A stretch of 64,000 bases of DNA, taken from the NCBI GenBank assembly GCA_964542305.1, contig CAZITX010000005.1, positions 57,684 through 121,683 of the forward strand, in the 5' to 3' direction. Positions 50,638 to 59,355 of this stretch are shown here, piece after piece (position 1 is the stretch's first letter; each line of letters opens with the position of its first letter). Source of the DNA: DMER64 sp964542305 (lineage in GTDB: Bacteria > Bacteroidota > Bacteroidia > Bacteroidales > UBA932). The notes under the pieces are model-generated. The model had not been told where the DNA came from, ran no database searches, and saw only the letters and a program-made list of their open reading frames with translations. Both the position numbers and the translations under genes were made by a program.

Positions 50638-52591
50638 GGGTCTCTTCACTGGTTACTTCCCGTTCTTCAATTTTATAATCGGTCGCGTGGCGGTGCGCAT
50701 TGATCCCGTCACAGAAGATGCGCGCTTTATAGGTGCGTCCTGGTTCCAGGAAAGACAGATCCAGGGTGATGGTACGCTGAGTCCAGTTTGTCAATCCCCC
50801 TACAAACCATTGAGACCCGTTTCTGCGTGCAGAAACAATATATTCACCCACTTTTCCTTGTAATATCCTGGTTTCGTCCCAAACCACAGGGATCTTGGTA
50901 ATGAAATCCGTTGTTTCCTGTTCTTTCATGTAGGCGGTGGGGTTATCGCATAACATAACAAGCGGATTGTCAAATACCACATAGGTAGCCACTTGCCTTG
51001 CACGTGTTCCGGCGGCCATTGGATTGTTGTAGACAGGATGGAAGTCCTGGCGGGTTGCGTTCCTCATAGCCCCCTGCGTATAATCAACAGGACCTGCAAG
51101 CATCCGGATGTAAGGAAAAGTGACCTCATAGGGGACCAGGTCTTCACGGCTCCACTTGGATTGTTCCAGTCCGAATATGCCTTCAAAATTCACCACATTG
51201 GGATACGTCCGGTTGAGACCTGTGGGTTTATACATCCCGTGCAAATCAATCAACAAGTTGTACCGGGCTGCTGTTTCTGCAATACGGTAAAGCATGTCAA
51301 CCACAAGCTGGTCGTCCCGGTCCATGAAGTCTACCTTAAATCCTTTAAATCCCATTTCCGAATAGACACGGCATGCCTCTTCCAATTTTTGATCCAGCAC
51401 GTAACCCACACACCAGAGGATCAGATCTACATTTTTCTCTTTTGCATAAGAAACCAATTCTTCCAGGTCAATCCCGGGGATCACTTTCATAACATCATGC
51501 CCGGTGGGCGGAGACCAGCCTTCATCCAGGACAACGTATTCTATCCCGTTGGCACTCGCAAAATCAATGTAATACTTGTATGTTTGGGTATTTATCCCGG
51601 CCGGGAAATCCACCCCGGTAATTCCCCAGTTGTTCCACCAGTCCCAGGCAATTTTTCCCGGCTTGATCCAATCCGTATTACCTATTCTGTTTGGTGAGCC
51701 CAGGGCGTAAACCAGATCATTTACGGGCAGTTCTGTGTCTTCCTTTGCCACAGCCATAATCCGCCACGGGAACGAACGTGTTCCTGAAGTTTTCGCCAAT
51801 ATGTCTGAATACTCCGCTGCCAGGACCTGCCCTCTTCCCGGCTCTGTCCGGGTTGCGGAAGGGATGGGTGCAAATACCCCCTTGAATTCAAATCCGCCTG
51901 AGGTTTTCCCTCCACGCAGGTACATCCCCGGGTATGATTCCAGATCCGATTCAGTCAGGGCCATTTTCATCCCGTTATCCAGACAGACCAGCAGGGGTAA
52001 AAAAGCAAGTTTTTCCCGGTCAAATTCACTGATGGGTATTACCGAATAAACGTTTTCAAAGGAATTCTGGAAAGGGTTGTCTTCTCCGCGGCTGTATGGA
52101 ATATAACACGCGTAATCCTTTTCAAATATGAATCCGGCGGATTCCTCCACTATACAGAGAGAATCTTTTTGCTCGGCATAAAACTGGTAGGCAGCTCCCT
52201 GGTCGTAAACCCGAAAACGGATCCCGAATCCACCCCGGAATTTTACGTCCAGTTGCCGGTATTGATCATCAATTTGGGACTTTCTGTACAAAGGGGAGGG
52301 GATGATCTCCCGTGAATCAGTCTTTTTAGCTTTAAGAAGCCGGGCATTAGGCCCCAAAACCGTACCGTCTTTTAATCTCAAGGACAGGGCCGGAGAAGAC
52401 ACCAGCAGGTTGTCTTTATATAACAGGCAAAAAGAAATGTTTGTTTCCGTGACCACTTGTAATTCAAGATCTCCACCGGGAGATGTTATGGAATGTATTT
52501 TCACTTTTGCATCCAGAGGTGATGCAGTAAAGACAAAAAACAGAAAGGATAAAAAGATGATGGGCAGGTGTTTTCCAAGGGAAGTTTTCAT
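50591..52591 (-). CDS. Glycoside hydrolase family 97 enzyme
   Basis: This 666-residue secreted enzyme (signal peptide about 1-26) has the GH97 layout. The N-terminal beta-sandwich runs to about residue 290, the TIM barrel spans about 295-560 (WDWWNNWGITG, VLDEGWSPP, GFKVDFMDRDDQ) and a C-terminal beta domain ends the protein. GH97 includes inverting alpha-glucosidases such as SusB and retaining alpha-galactosidases. D421 in KVDFMD and E470 in NFEGIFG fit the retaining type, which is inference from motif position. It starts 1 base after the GDPD-GH2 gene, so both are in one transcript. It overlaps the zeta-like kinase gene by 47 bases. Confidence 0.9.
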   Translation of the reverse strand: MKTSLGKHLPIIFLSFLFFVFTASPLDAKVKIHSITSPGGDLELQVVTETNISFCLLYKDNLLVSSPALSLRLKDGTVLGPNARLLKAKKTDSREIIPSPLYRKSQIDDQYRQLDVKFRGGFGIRFRVYDQGAAYQFYAEQKDSLCIVEESAGFIFEKDYACYIPYSRGEDNPFQNSFENVYSVIPISEFDREKLAFLPLLVCLDNGMKMALTESDLESYPGMYLRGGKTSGGFEFKGVFAPIPSATRTEPGRGQVLAAEYSDILAKTSGTRSFPWRIMAVAKEDTELPVNDLVYALGSPNRIGNTDWIKPGKIAWDWWNNWGITGVDFPAGINTQTYKYYIDFASANGIEYVVLDEGWSPPTGHDVMKVIPGIDLEELVSYAKEKNVDLILWCVGYVLDQKLEEACRVYSEMGFKGFKVDFMDRDDQLVVDMLYRIAETAARYNLLIDLHGMYKPTGLNRTYPNVVNFEGIFGLEQSKWSREDLVPYEVTFPYIRMLAGPVDYTQGAMRNATRQDFHPVYNNPMAAGTRARQVATYVVFDNPLVMLCDNPTAYMKEQETTDFITKIPVVWDETRILQGKVGEYIVSARRNGSQWFVGGLTNWTQRTITLDLSFLEPGRTYKARIFCDGINAHRHATDYKIEEREVTSEETLTVRLSPGGGFAIMF

Positions 52592-52592
52592 A

Positions 52593-55500
52593 TCAATAAA
52601 TCTTATTAGTGTCAAGAATGGAACAGGTAAAGGAGTAATTCCCGTAAGGCAACATATATTGCGTTTGCGGGAGTGCACCCCACGAATTTATGCATCCCAC
52701 ACCCATCTGGCGGAGATCAATGGTGCATTGGGTGAAGTTTTCTTCGTCCAGATCCAGGGAATGGCGGTTGTGCTTCACGGGACCGTCGTCCAGCAATTCC
52801 TGTGAATAATGAAGGGCCGAGGCGGAAAAAAGGGAATCCGAGTCCACCCTGATGCCTGATCCCCGGTGGTCCAGCAACTGCCACCATCTGAGATCCGTTC
52901 TTGCCCCGTTCTCCTGCGGCCGGATGTAGGGGTAAAACTGTTCTTCAACGCCTTGACGGTAAAGCCCGACAAAAGACGCATCTTTTCGGTCCGGGTAATT
53001 CTCGCCGGGACCTCTGCCGTAATAAACAAGCCGGTTGTATTGTTTTGGGGTAAAGAACCTGATGCCAAACCGGAACATCGGGGGCATATCCCGGTCTTCT
53101 TCCCGTAACACCCCGGTTTTGAGTTCCTGGGTTATACGCAATCCTCCACGGGGATCAACACTGTACTTCATAAGGAGTTTGGCGTTGAGTTGAGGCAGCT
53201 CATACAGGGCACAGAGCTCATTTTCTTCTTTGCTAAAGCCTTTGAACTCCATAACGGGATCCTGCCAGGCCGCGTATTTTATCTGTAGTGATGCCCCAAA
53301 GTCGTTGTCCGTAGGAGCACGCCAGAAATTGGGCCTGATAAAGGTGTTTTCCAGGAGCATTTCCCTTCCTGAAAAAGAAAGGGCAGAGACAAATCCGTTG
53401 TGTTTGCTGAATTCCACTTGCATATTTCCTGCCTGGACAATAAGCCAGTTGCGGTCGTGATCGTTAATACTGATGTCGTCCGGAGAATCGGGGCCGGGTT
53501 GCCGGTTTTGCGCATCGTTGATAAGCAACTGGCCTTTGGCCAGAAGTTCTCCGGCTGTGAGCAGGCCTTCCTCTTTTTTCGTGTAAAAACGAATATTCAG
53601 AAACAGTTCTTTATTATTATAGGGAATCAGATTGGCAGGACGGTAGCCAAGGTCAACAAAGCCGGATTTTTGAGCATCAATATTCAAATCGTTTACGGTT
53701 CCGCGTAAAACAGGAATGCCGTCTGCTGTCATTTCCCATTCCAGGTACAAGTGCGACAGGTCCCTAAAAAAATATTCGTTGAAAACACGAATCTTTCCGT
53801 TGGCTGCATCGGCATCATATACCCAAACGTTCTGGTAATGGTATGCAACTTCCAGTGCATGCGGGTTGGGATTCCGATCCGGGCTGAATAACCCGTTGCA
53901 GTTAAAATTCTGATCGGATGCGTCGTAACGGTTATAATCGCCTCCGTAAGCGAAAATAAAATGACCTGCTGGTTTTTCAAGATATAAAGCCTGGTCAACA
54001 AAATCCCAGATAAAGCCCCCCTGGTAGTTAGGGTATTTACGGATGATTTCCCAGTAGCGGCCGAAACCTCCCTGGGAATTGCCCATGGCGTGCGCGTATT
54101 CACACTGGATCAAAGGCCTTTGCGGATCGTTTTCCAGGTAACGGATACATCCTTCGTACCCCAGGTACATGGGCGCAAAGATGTCTGAAATACCTGCACG
54201 GGTAGCCCGTTCGTATTGAATGGGCCTTTTCTGAATGTCAGCGCTACGTAACAATTCATATCCTTTGGTGAAGTTGTCTCCGTCTCCGGCTTCATTTCCC
54301 ATAGACCAGACAATGATACAGGAGTGGTTTTTATCCCTTTGATACATACGTTCCATGCGTTGCAGGTGCGCCTGAAGGTAATCCTGCCGGGCAGCCAGGG
54401 TGTGTTCCCCGTATCCCATTCCGTGGGATTCAATATTGGCTTCGTCCACTACATAGATTCCGTAAAGATCACAGAGTTCGTACCATAACGGGGTGTTGGG
54501 GTAATGGCAGGTTCTGACGGCGTTGATGTTGAATTGTTTCATGAGCCGGATATCCTGGATCATGCGTTCCCTGGAAACGTTATAACCGGCAGAGGGATCC
54601 ATTTCGTGCCTGTTGGCTCCCTTTATCAGAACCGGTTTTCCGTTTACCAGCAATTGGGCATCCCGTATTTCAACGCTTCTGAAGCCCACTTTCCAGGGAA
54701 TGTATTCCGTCACTTTGCCGGTTATCCGGTCTTCAAGTGATAATACAAGGGTATACAGGCGGGGCAACTCGGCCGACCAGGGTTGTACGTCTTTTACCAC
54801 GAAAGTTCCGGAGAAGAGATTGTCTTCGCTTTCAGACAAGGTTTTGCTTCCCAGGCTCAGACCTTGCGGGTTGGTCAAATGGGCTTTCACAATAAAATCC
54901 CCTGAGGGTTTGTTCAGCGTGGCCGAAAGGTAAAGGTTTCCCTGCCGGTAATTCTTTTCCAGTGAAGGGTACAGGGTGAAATCGTAAATGTGCGTTTTTT
55001 CACGGGCAAAAAGGTATGCATCGCGGGCAATGCCACTCAGGCGCCAGAAATCCTGATCTTCCAGGTAGGTGCCGTCACACCACCGGTAAACCTTTAAAGC
55101 GATCAGGTTTTCTCCCTCCTTAAGGTACGGAGTAATGTCAAATTGAGCTTCCAGTTTGCTGTCCTGGGAATATCCTGCGAACATACCGTTGATCCACAGG
55201 TATGCATTGGAAGTAACGGATCCCAGGTGTATAAAAACCTGTTTATCCTCCCAGTTTTCAGGCAGGATAAAAGTATGCCGGTAGTAGCCGGTATGGTTGT
55301 TTACCAGGGGAACGACGGGAGGATTGGACCGGTATTGGTTCATCCAGGCATAGCCCATATTCAGGTAAAGGGGATCCCCGTACCCGTTGAGTTCCCACAG
55401 TCCGGGAACGGGCATCTGACCCCAGGACCTGTCGTCGTATGCGGGTTGGTGGAAATCTGTATATCCGTTACCGGCATCCTGTGTCCAGGCAAACTTCCAA

Positions 55501-56384
55501 AGACCCGCCAGATTTTTGAACATGGCCGAGGACTCCTTTTTTCCCGACAGGGCAAGAGGCAGGTTTTCGTAAGCAAAATAGGAAGTGCGCATAGAGGCCC
55601 GGTTTACCTGGCTCAATTCCGGGTCCTGCCATAATGCAACCGGCTTATAGGCCGGATTGTCCGTGGTAATGTAGTCCACACCCGAAAGCGTGAAATAATG
55701 AATGTCTTCCGGACGGTTCACGGTCCATACGTTGACAGTAAGACCCAATTTTTTTGCCTGTGGAATCCAATGGGGATTGGCTTTGAGTATCCTCATATTG
55801 TAGTCCAGACCTGAATATCCCCTTTCTTTAAGTTGTTCCGGAGAGAGTGATCCGCCCAGGTAAGCTACACAGGCAGCCGGCCGGGAAGCTATTACCGTTT
55901 CACAGATATGGGAAGAGAAGCTGATATATTCCACTTTATCGCGCACGTTTGCCTGATCCACCAACTCCAGGATCGCTGCCACGGCGGTTTTTTCCGTGTC
56001 CTTGTCCCGGTGAGGTTTTATTTCAATGATCAATCGGGTGTGTTGCTGTGCAGCAATAAGGGGCAGAATCTCGTCAAGCAATGGAAGGGTTTCTCCGTTG
56101 GATAAAGTGTGACCTGAAAGATCACTATAGGCACTTTCATCTATACGAACCCCGTTCAGTACCGGATCATGGACCAGTACCACTTTGCCGTCAGTAGTCA
56201 GATACACATCTATTTCCACCCCGTAGCAACCCGCATTGATGGCATTTTGTACGGCACTTCTGGAGTTTTGGGCGGACCCTTCCCGGTTCCAAAAGCCGCG
56301 GTGGGCAATAATACCCGTTTGCGCTGTTAAAGAGAGGGTTGAAAAGACGTAAAAAAAAGTAGAAATTAAGGTGATACGCAGCAT
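52593..56384 (-). CDS. Secreted fusion of glycerophosphodiester phosphodiesterase and LacZ-type GH2 beta-galactosidase
   Basis: This 1263-residue protein has a signal peptide (about 1-22). A GDPD domain (23-245) keeps H28 in AHRG, E57 and D59 in VEIDV, H72 in HDP and E121 in IIEIK. A full LacZ-type GH2 enzyme follows (about 250-1263). The GH2 part begins like free LacZ (LWQDPELSQVNR) and has acid/base E698 in MGNEAGDG and nucleophile E762 in QCEYAHAMGNS. It also has RTCHYPN and the C-terminal beta-galactosidase small-chain region. Both active sites look intact, and no frameshift or stop lies between them. The GH97 gene follows 1 base downstream. Confidence 0.93.
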   Translation of the reverse strand: MLRITLISTFFYVFSTLSLTAQTGIIAHRGFWNREGSAQNSRSAVQNAINAGCYGVEIDVYLTTDGKVVLVHDPVLNGVRIDESAYSDLSGHTLSNGETLPLLDEILPLIAAQQHTRLIIEIKPHRDKDTEKTAVAAILELVDQANVRDKVEYISFSSHICETVIASRPAACVAYLGGSLSPEQLKERGYSGLDYNMRILKANPHWIPQAKKLGLTVNVWTVNRPEDIHYFTLSGVDYITTDNPAYKPVALWQDPELSQVNRASMRTSYFAYENLPLALSGKKESSAMFKNLAGLWKFAWTQDAGNGYTDFHQPAYDDRSWGQMPVPGLWELNGYGDPLYLNMGYAWMNQYRSNPPVVPLVNNHTGYYRHTFILPENWEDKQVFIHLGSVTSNAYLWINGMFAGYSQDSKLEAQFDITPYLKEGENLIALKVYRWCDGTYLEDQDFWRLSGIARDAYLFAREKTHIYDFTLYPSLEKNYRQGNLYLSATLNKPSGDFIVKAHLTNPQGLSLGSKTLSESEDNLFSGTFVVKDVQPWSAELPRLYTLVLSLEDRITGKVTEYIPWKVGFRSVEIRDAQLLVNGKPVLIKGANRHEMDPSAGYNVSRERMIQDIRLMKQFNINAVRTCHYPNTPLWYELCDLYGIYVVDEANIESHGMGYGEHTLAARQDYLQAHLQRMERMYQRDKNHSCIIVWSMGNEAGDGDNFTKGYELLRSADIQKRPIQYERATRAGISDIFAPMYLGYEGCIRYLENDPQRPLIQCEYAHAMGNSQGGFGRYWEIIRKYPNYQGGFIWDFVDQALYLEKPAGHFIFAYGGDYNRYDASDQNFNCNGLFSPDRNPNPHALEVAYHYQNVWVYDADAANGKIRVFNEYFFRDLSHLYLEWEMTADGIPVLRGTVNDLNIDAQKSGFVDLGYRPANLIPYNNKELFLNIRFYTKKEEGLLTAGELLAKGQLLINDAQNRQPGPDSPDDISINDHDRNWLIVQAGNMQVEFSKHNGFVSALSFSGREMLLENTFIRPNFWRAPTDNDFGASLQIKYAAWQDPVMEFKGFSKEENELCALYELPQLNAKLLMKYSVDPRGGLRITQELKTGVLREEDRDMPPMFRFGIRFFTPKQYNRLVYYGRGPGENYPDRKDASFVGLYRQGVEEQFYPYIRPQENGARTDLRWWQLLDHRGSGIRVDSDSLFSASALHYSQELLDDGPVKHNRHSLDLDEENFTQCTIDLRQMGVGCINSWGALPQTQYMLPYGNYSFTCSILDTNKIY

Positions 56385-56428
56385 GTTGTTTTTATTTTGT
56401 AAATTGCCAAATCATTTGACATTCTGAT

Positions 56429-57016
56429 ATGCGAATATACGACATTTCCCAGGAAATATTCGGTGGTGCCATATTCAAAGGAGATCCCGTTCCTGCGGCC
56501 ATTCCGCTATCCCGTATAAAAGACGGATCCCCCTATAACCTGTCTTCGGTTTCTATGTGTTTGCACAGCGCTACACATATTGATGCCCCTTCCCATTATA
56601 TTGATCAGGGGAAGACCATAGACCAGATACCACTGGATTATTGCATTGGCCCGTGTATGGTTTTAACGGCTAACGGACCCATTGATGAAGGTTTTCTGTC
56701 TCCTTTGCTGGGCAGAGGAGCAAAGCGGTTGTTGTTCAAGGGAAAAGGATGGCTTACACTTAAGGCGGCCCGGGCTTTGGCTGAAAGCGAGATTGTCCTG
56801 GTGGGGACGGAAAGTCAGACGGTAGGACACGGGAACCAGACAGATGAAGTACACCGCACCTTACTGGAAAGCAACCTGGTGATCCTGGAAGGGTTGGTGC
56901 TGCAGGATGTCCCTGAAGGAAATTATTACCTGGCTTCGCTACCGCTCAAATTTGGTGGGATGGAAGGTTCTCCCTGTCGTGCGATTCTTATGGATTATCT
57001 GCCGGGATCGGATTAA
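56429..57016 (+). CDS. Cyclase / kynurenine formamidase-like metal hydrolase
   Basis: This 195-residue protein of the cyclase family (PF04199) has the metal motif HSATHIDAPSH with H46, H50, D52 and H56. The family includes kynurenine formamidase, isatin hydrolase and polyketide cyclases. There is no signal peptide. The substrate cannot be decided: no kyn genes are near. It is divergent from the GDPD-GH2 gene (44-base gap with no exact -7 box) and overlaps the convergent aldose epimerase by 4 bases. Confidence 0.88.
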   Translation: MRIYDISQEIFGGAIFKGDPVPAAIPLSRIKDGSPYNLSSVSMCLHSATHIDAPSHYIDQGKTIDQIPLDYCIGPCMVLTANGPIDEGFLSPLLGRGAKRLLFKGKGWLTLKAARALAESEIVLVGTESQTVGHGNQTDEVHRTLLESNLVILEGLVLQDVPEGNYYLASLPLKFGGMEGSPCRAILMDYLPGSD

Positions 57017-58089
57017 CAAATCCCGAAATCGTATTCAATTTTCTGTAAATACAGTTCTCCCGGGTTTAAAACACAATTGGGATATTCAGGGTGATTGGGG
57101 CTGTCCGGGTAGTTCTGGCATTCCAGGGCTACTGCGTGCCTGTTTTTGTGTGGTATGCCGTTCTTTCCATTTCCGTTTCCATCCAGCCAGTTTCCCGTAT
57201 AAACCTGGATTCCGGGCTGGGTGGTACGAATGGTGACAGTTCTCCCGGTACCGGGATCTTGCAAAAAGGCAGCCTGCTGCATGGTTCCATCACTAAGTGG
57301 CAGGCACCAGCAATGGTCATATCCGTTGCCTATGCGTAATTGTTCGTTATCCATGCCTATATCCCTTCCAATGGGTTTGGGCTCCCTGAAATCGAACGGG
57401 GTTCCCTTTACCGGGGCAGGAGCTCCCAGCGGAATACTTGTGTTATCAACGGGAAGGTAGGTGTCTGCATTGATTTGCAAAAGATGGTCGTTAACGGGGC
57501 CACTGCCTTCTCCCGCCAGGTTGAAATAGGTGTGACTGGTCAGGTTTATGATGGTGGGCATATCGGAAATGGCCCGAAGTTCCAATGTCAGTACGTTGTT
57601 ATCACTCCAGCGGAAAGTAACGGTAACCTGCATGTTGCCCGGGTAATTTTCTTCCCCGTGCGGGCTGGCATAAGTAAAAGAAACAGCGTCATCACCTTCT
57701 TCTATTCGTGAAACCCATACTTGTTGACACATGGATTGCGGTCCGCCGTGAAGGTGGTTCGGTCCGTTGTTTACAGCCAGTTGGTATTCTTTTCCGTCCA
57801 GGGCAAACACCCCCCGGGCAATACGGTTGGCGTAACGTCCCACCGTTTTACCTAAATACGGAGGGTCCCGGAAATAATGCATTATGTCTTCATATCCGGG
57901 TACTACGTCTTTCAGGATCCCGTTGCGGTCGGGAACGCAAATTCCTGTAACAGTCGCTCCTATGTTGCAAAGTTCTACACAGGCACCTTTGTTGTTGGTT
58001 AATTTATAACTGACGATAGCTTCTCCCTTTGGAGAATAACCTTGAATATACTGGGTTGCTTCCATAATGGCTGGTTTTGTCTGAGCCAT
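57013..58089 (-). CDS. galM: Aldose 1-epimerase (galactose mutarotase)
   Basis: GalM interconverts the alpha and beta forms of galactose and glucose. The 358-residue protein has NGPNHLHGG with the first His near residue 107, SHTYFNLAG with the second His near 185 and the catalytic Glu in ALECQNYPDSPNHP near the C-terminus. It has no signal peptide, so it is cytoplasmic. An internal ATG at 58065 may be the true start, because a TATCTTTA box overlaps the first ATG. It fits downstream use of galactose released by the GH2 and GH97 enzymes encoded 1.5 kb away, although it is on its own transcript. Confidence 0.93.
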   Translation of the reverse strand: MAQTKPAIMEATQYIQGYSPKGEAIVSYKLTNNKGACVELCNIGATVTGICVPDRNGILKDVVPGYEDIMHYFRDPPYLGKTVGRYANRIARGVFALDGKEYQLAVNNGPNHLHGGPQSMCQQVWVSRIEEGDDAVSFTYASPHGEENYPGNMQVTVTFRWSDNNVLTLELRAISDMPTIINLTSHTYFNLAGEGSGPVNDHLLQINADTYLPVDNTSIPLGAPAPVKGTPFDFREPKPIGRDIGMDNEQLRIGNGYDHCWCLPLSDGTMQQAAFLQDPGTGRTVTIRTTQPGIQVYTGNWLDGNGNGKNGIPHKNRHAVALECQNYPDSPNHPEYPNCVLNPGELYLQKIEYDFGIC

Positions 58090-58096
58090 AAAGATA
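58089..58096 (-). promoter_or_regulatory. Possible -7 box of galM
   Basis: The minus strand reads TATCTTTA, one mismatch from TAnnTTTG, and its last A is the A of the annotated ATG. If used, translation would have to begin at the ATG at 58065. Confidence 0.35.
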
Positions 58097-58116
58097 CGAA
58101 TAATGTCATATTTTCG

Positions 58117-58124
58117 TAAATTTG
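58117..58124 (+). promoter_or_regulatory. -7 box of the alpha/beta hydrolase gene
   Basis: The plus strand reads TAAATTTG, an exact match, 21 bases before the ATG at 58146. Confidence 0.68.
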
Positions 58125-58145
58125 CGTTTCTTACCCTGCTTGAAA

Positions 58146-59345
58146 ATGAAAAAGATCTTTGTTGTTATTGCCTTATGCCTGGGCGCTTTGCTGTTTTCGT
58201 GTCAGCCATATCAGGATGCTCCTGTAGAAAACCGCTACCTGGCGGGTGTTCACCAAACCGTTGATCTGAACATAGATGAACTCTATGACTCTTTTGGTGT
58301 TGAAGATTATCCAGAGATCACATCAAAACTGGAGTATATCATTTCATGCCGGTCTTTCAGGGCGGTGGTGATCACGTACCATACAACCGATCCGATGGGT
58401 AACCCGGTTATTGCGGACGGTACTTTGTATTATCCGCTGGACAGGGATATAAAAGGTGTAGTAGAAATGTCCGGGATCGCACACATGAACAAAAACGGCG
58501 GATCCTCGGAAGATATTCCGGTGTTGGAAGCACTGCCGGTTCTGGCTGGTTACGCAGTGCTTCTGCCAGATATGATAGGTTATGGAAAATACGGAAATAC
58601 CAAGGAAATGTACCATCCTTTTATGATGATAGACAACCTGGGTAAAGGTGCCTGGGATTTACGCCAGGCTGCCACGGAATTTTTTGCCGGGTTGGGTTAC
58701 CGGATCCCTAAGAAAACGGTTATATCCGGATATTCATACGGAGGCGGGGTAGGGTTGGCTGTTGCCCGTTATTACCAGGAGCATCATCCGCTGGAGGTGT
58801 CTGTGGAACGGGTGATCGTCGGTGGTGGCGCTTACGATCTGAATGCCACCTTTGACGGATTTGCTGCAAATCCAATTTGTGTATATCCTCTTTTACCCGG
58901 GATCATTATGTCGCTGGACCATTATTACGGGCTGGAACTGGATTACAGTCAGATCTTCAGGGGGCCCTTGGTTGACCATTATCAGCAGTGGTATGACAGG
59001 ACACGGAATGCCAGCGGTCTTATTGCATTGATATCTGAGGATATGCGTAATTACATGCACCCCGATTTTTTTAAGCCGCGTGAAGAAAGAAATGCCGAGT
59101 TCCAAAAGATCCAGCCTGTGCTGGATATGAATTCGGCCGTGGACGGATGGGTACCCCGAATGCCCATATACATTTTTCACAGTTCCGAAGACTTGTATGT
59201 CCCGGTGGAAGCTGCCGAATATGCATACAGGGAGTTCAAAAAGAACGGCGCCTACGTGCAATATCAATCAGGTCCGGGAACACATGCGGACTGGGGTGTA
59301 AAAGCGTTTGCCCCCCTTCTGCTGTACCTTTCCCTGCAGTTATAA
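58146..59345 (+). CDS. Alpha/beta hydrolase lipoprotein (secretory-lipase-like)
   Basis: This 399-residue lipoprotein (lipobox FSC, Cys17) has an alpha/beta hydrolase fold. The nucleophile elbow is GYSYGGG with S197. The acid is probably in HSSEDLYVPVEAA and the catalytic His in GPGTHADWG near the C-terminus. The central segment resembles secretory lipases and related esterases that cut at the cell surface. The ATG at 58146 gives a clean lipoprotein signal, unlike the upstream in-frame start at 58122. It is convergent with pepT, 10 bases away. Substrate unknown. Confidence 0.85.
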   Translation: MKKIFVVIALCLGALLFSCQPYQDAPVENRYLAGVHQTVDLNIDELYDSFGVEDYPEITSKLEYIISCRSFRAVVITYHTTDPMGNPVIADGTLYYPLDRDIKGVVEMSGIAHMNKNGGSSEDIPVLEALPVLAGYAVLLPDMIGYGKYGNTKEMYHPFMMIDNLGKGAWDLRQAATEFFAGLGYRIPKKTVISGYSYGGGVGLAVARYYQEHHPLEVSVERVIVGGGAYDLNATFDGFAANPICVYPLLPGIIMSLDHYYGLELDYSQIFRGPLVDHYQQWYDRTRNASGLIALISEDMRNYMHPDFFKPREERNAEFQKIQPVLDMNSAVDGWVPRMPIYIFHSSEDLYVPVEAAEYAYREFKKNGAYVQYQSGPGTHADWGVKAFAPLLLYLSLQL

Positions 59346-59355
59346 TTTCCCGTTT

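Noticed and set aside
50591..58089. Polysaccharide utilisation locus around GH97 and GDPD-GH2
   Set aside because: No SusC, SusD, surface glycan-binding protein or hybrid regulator is present.
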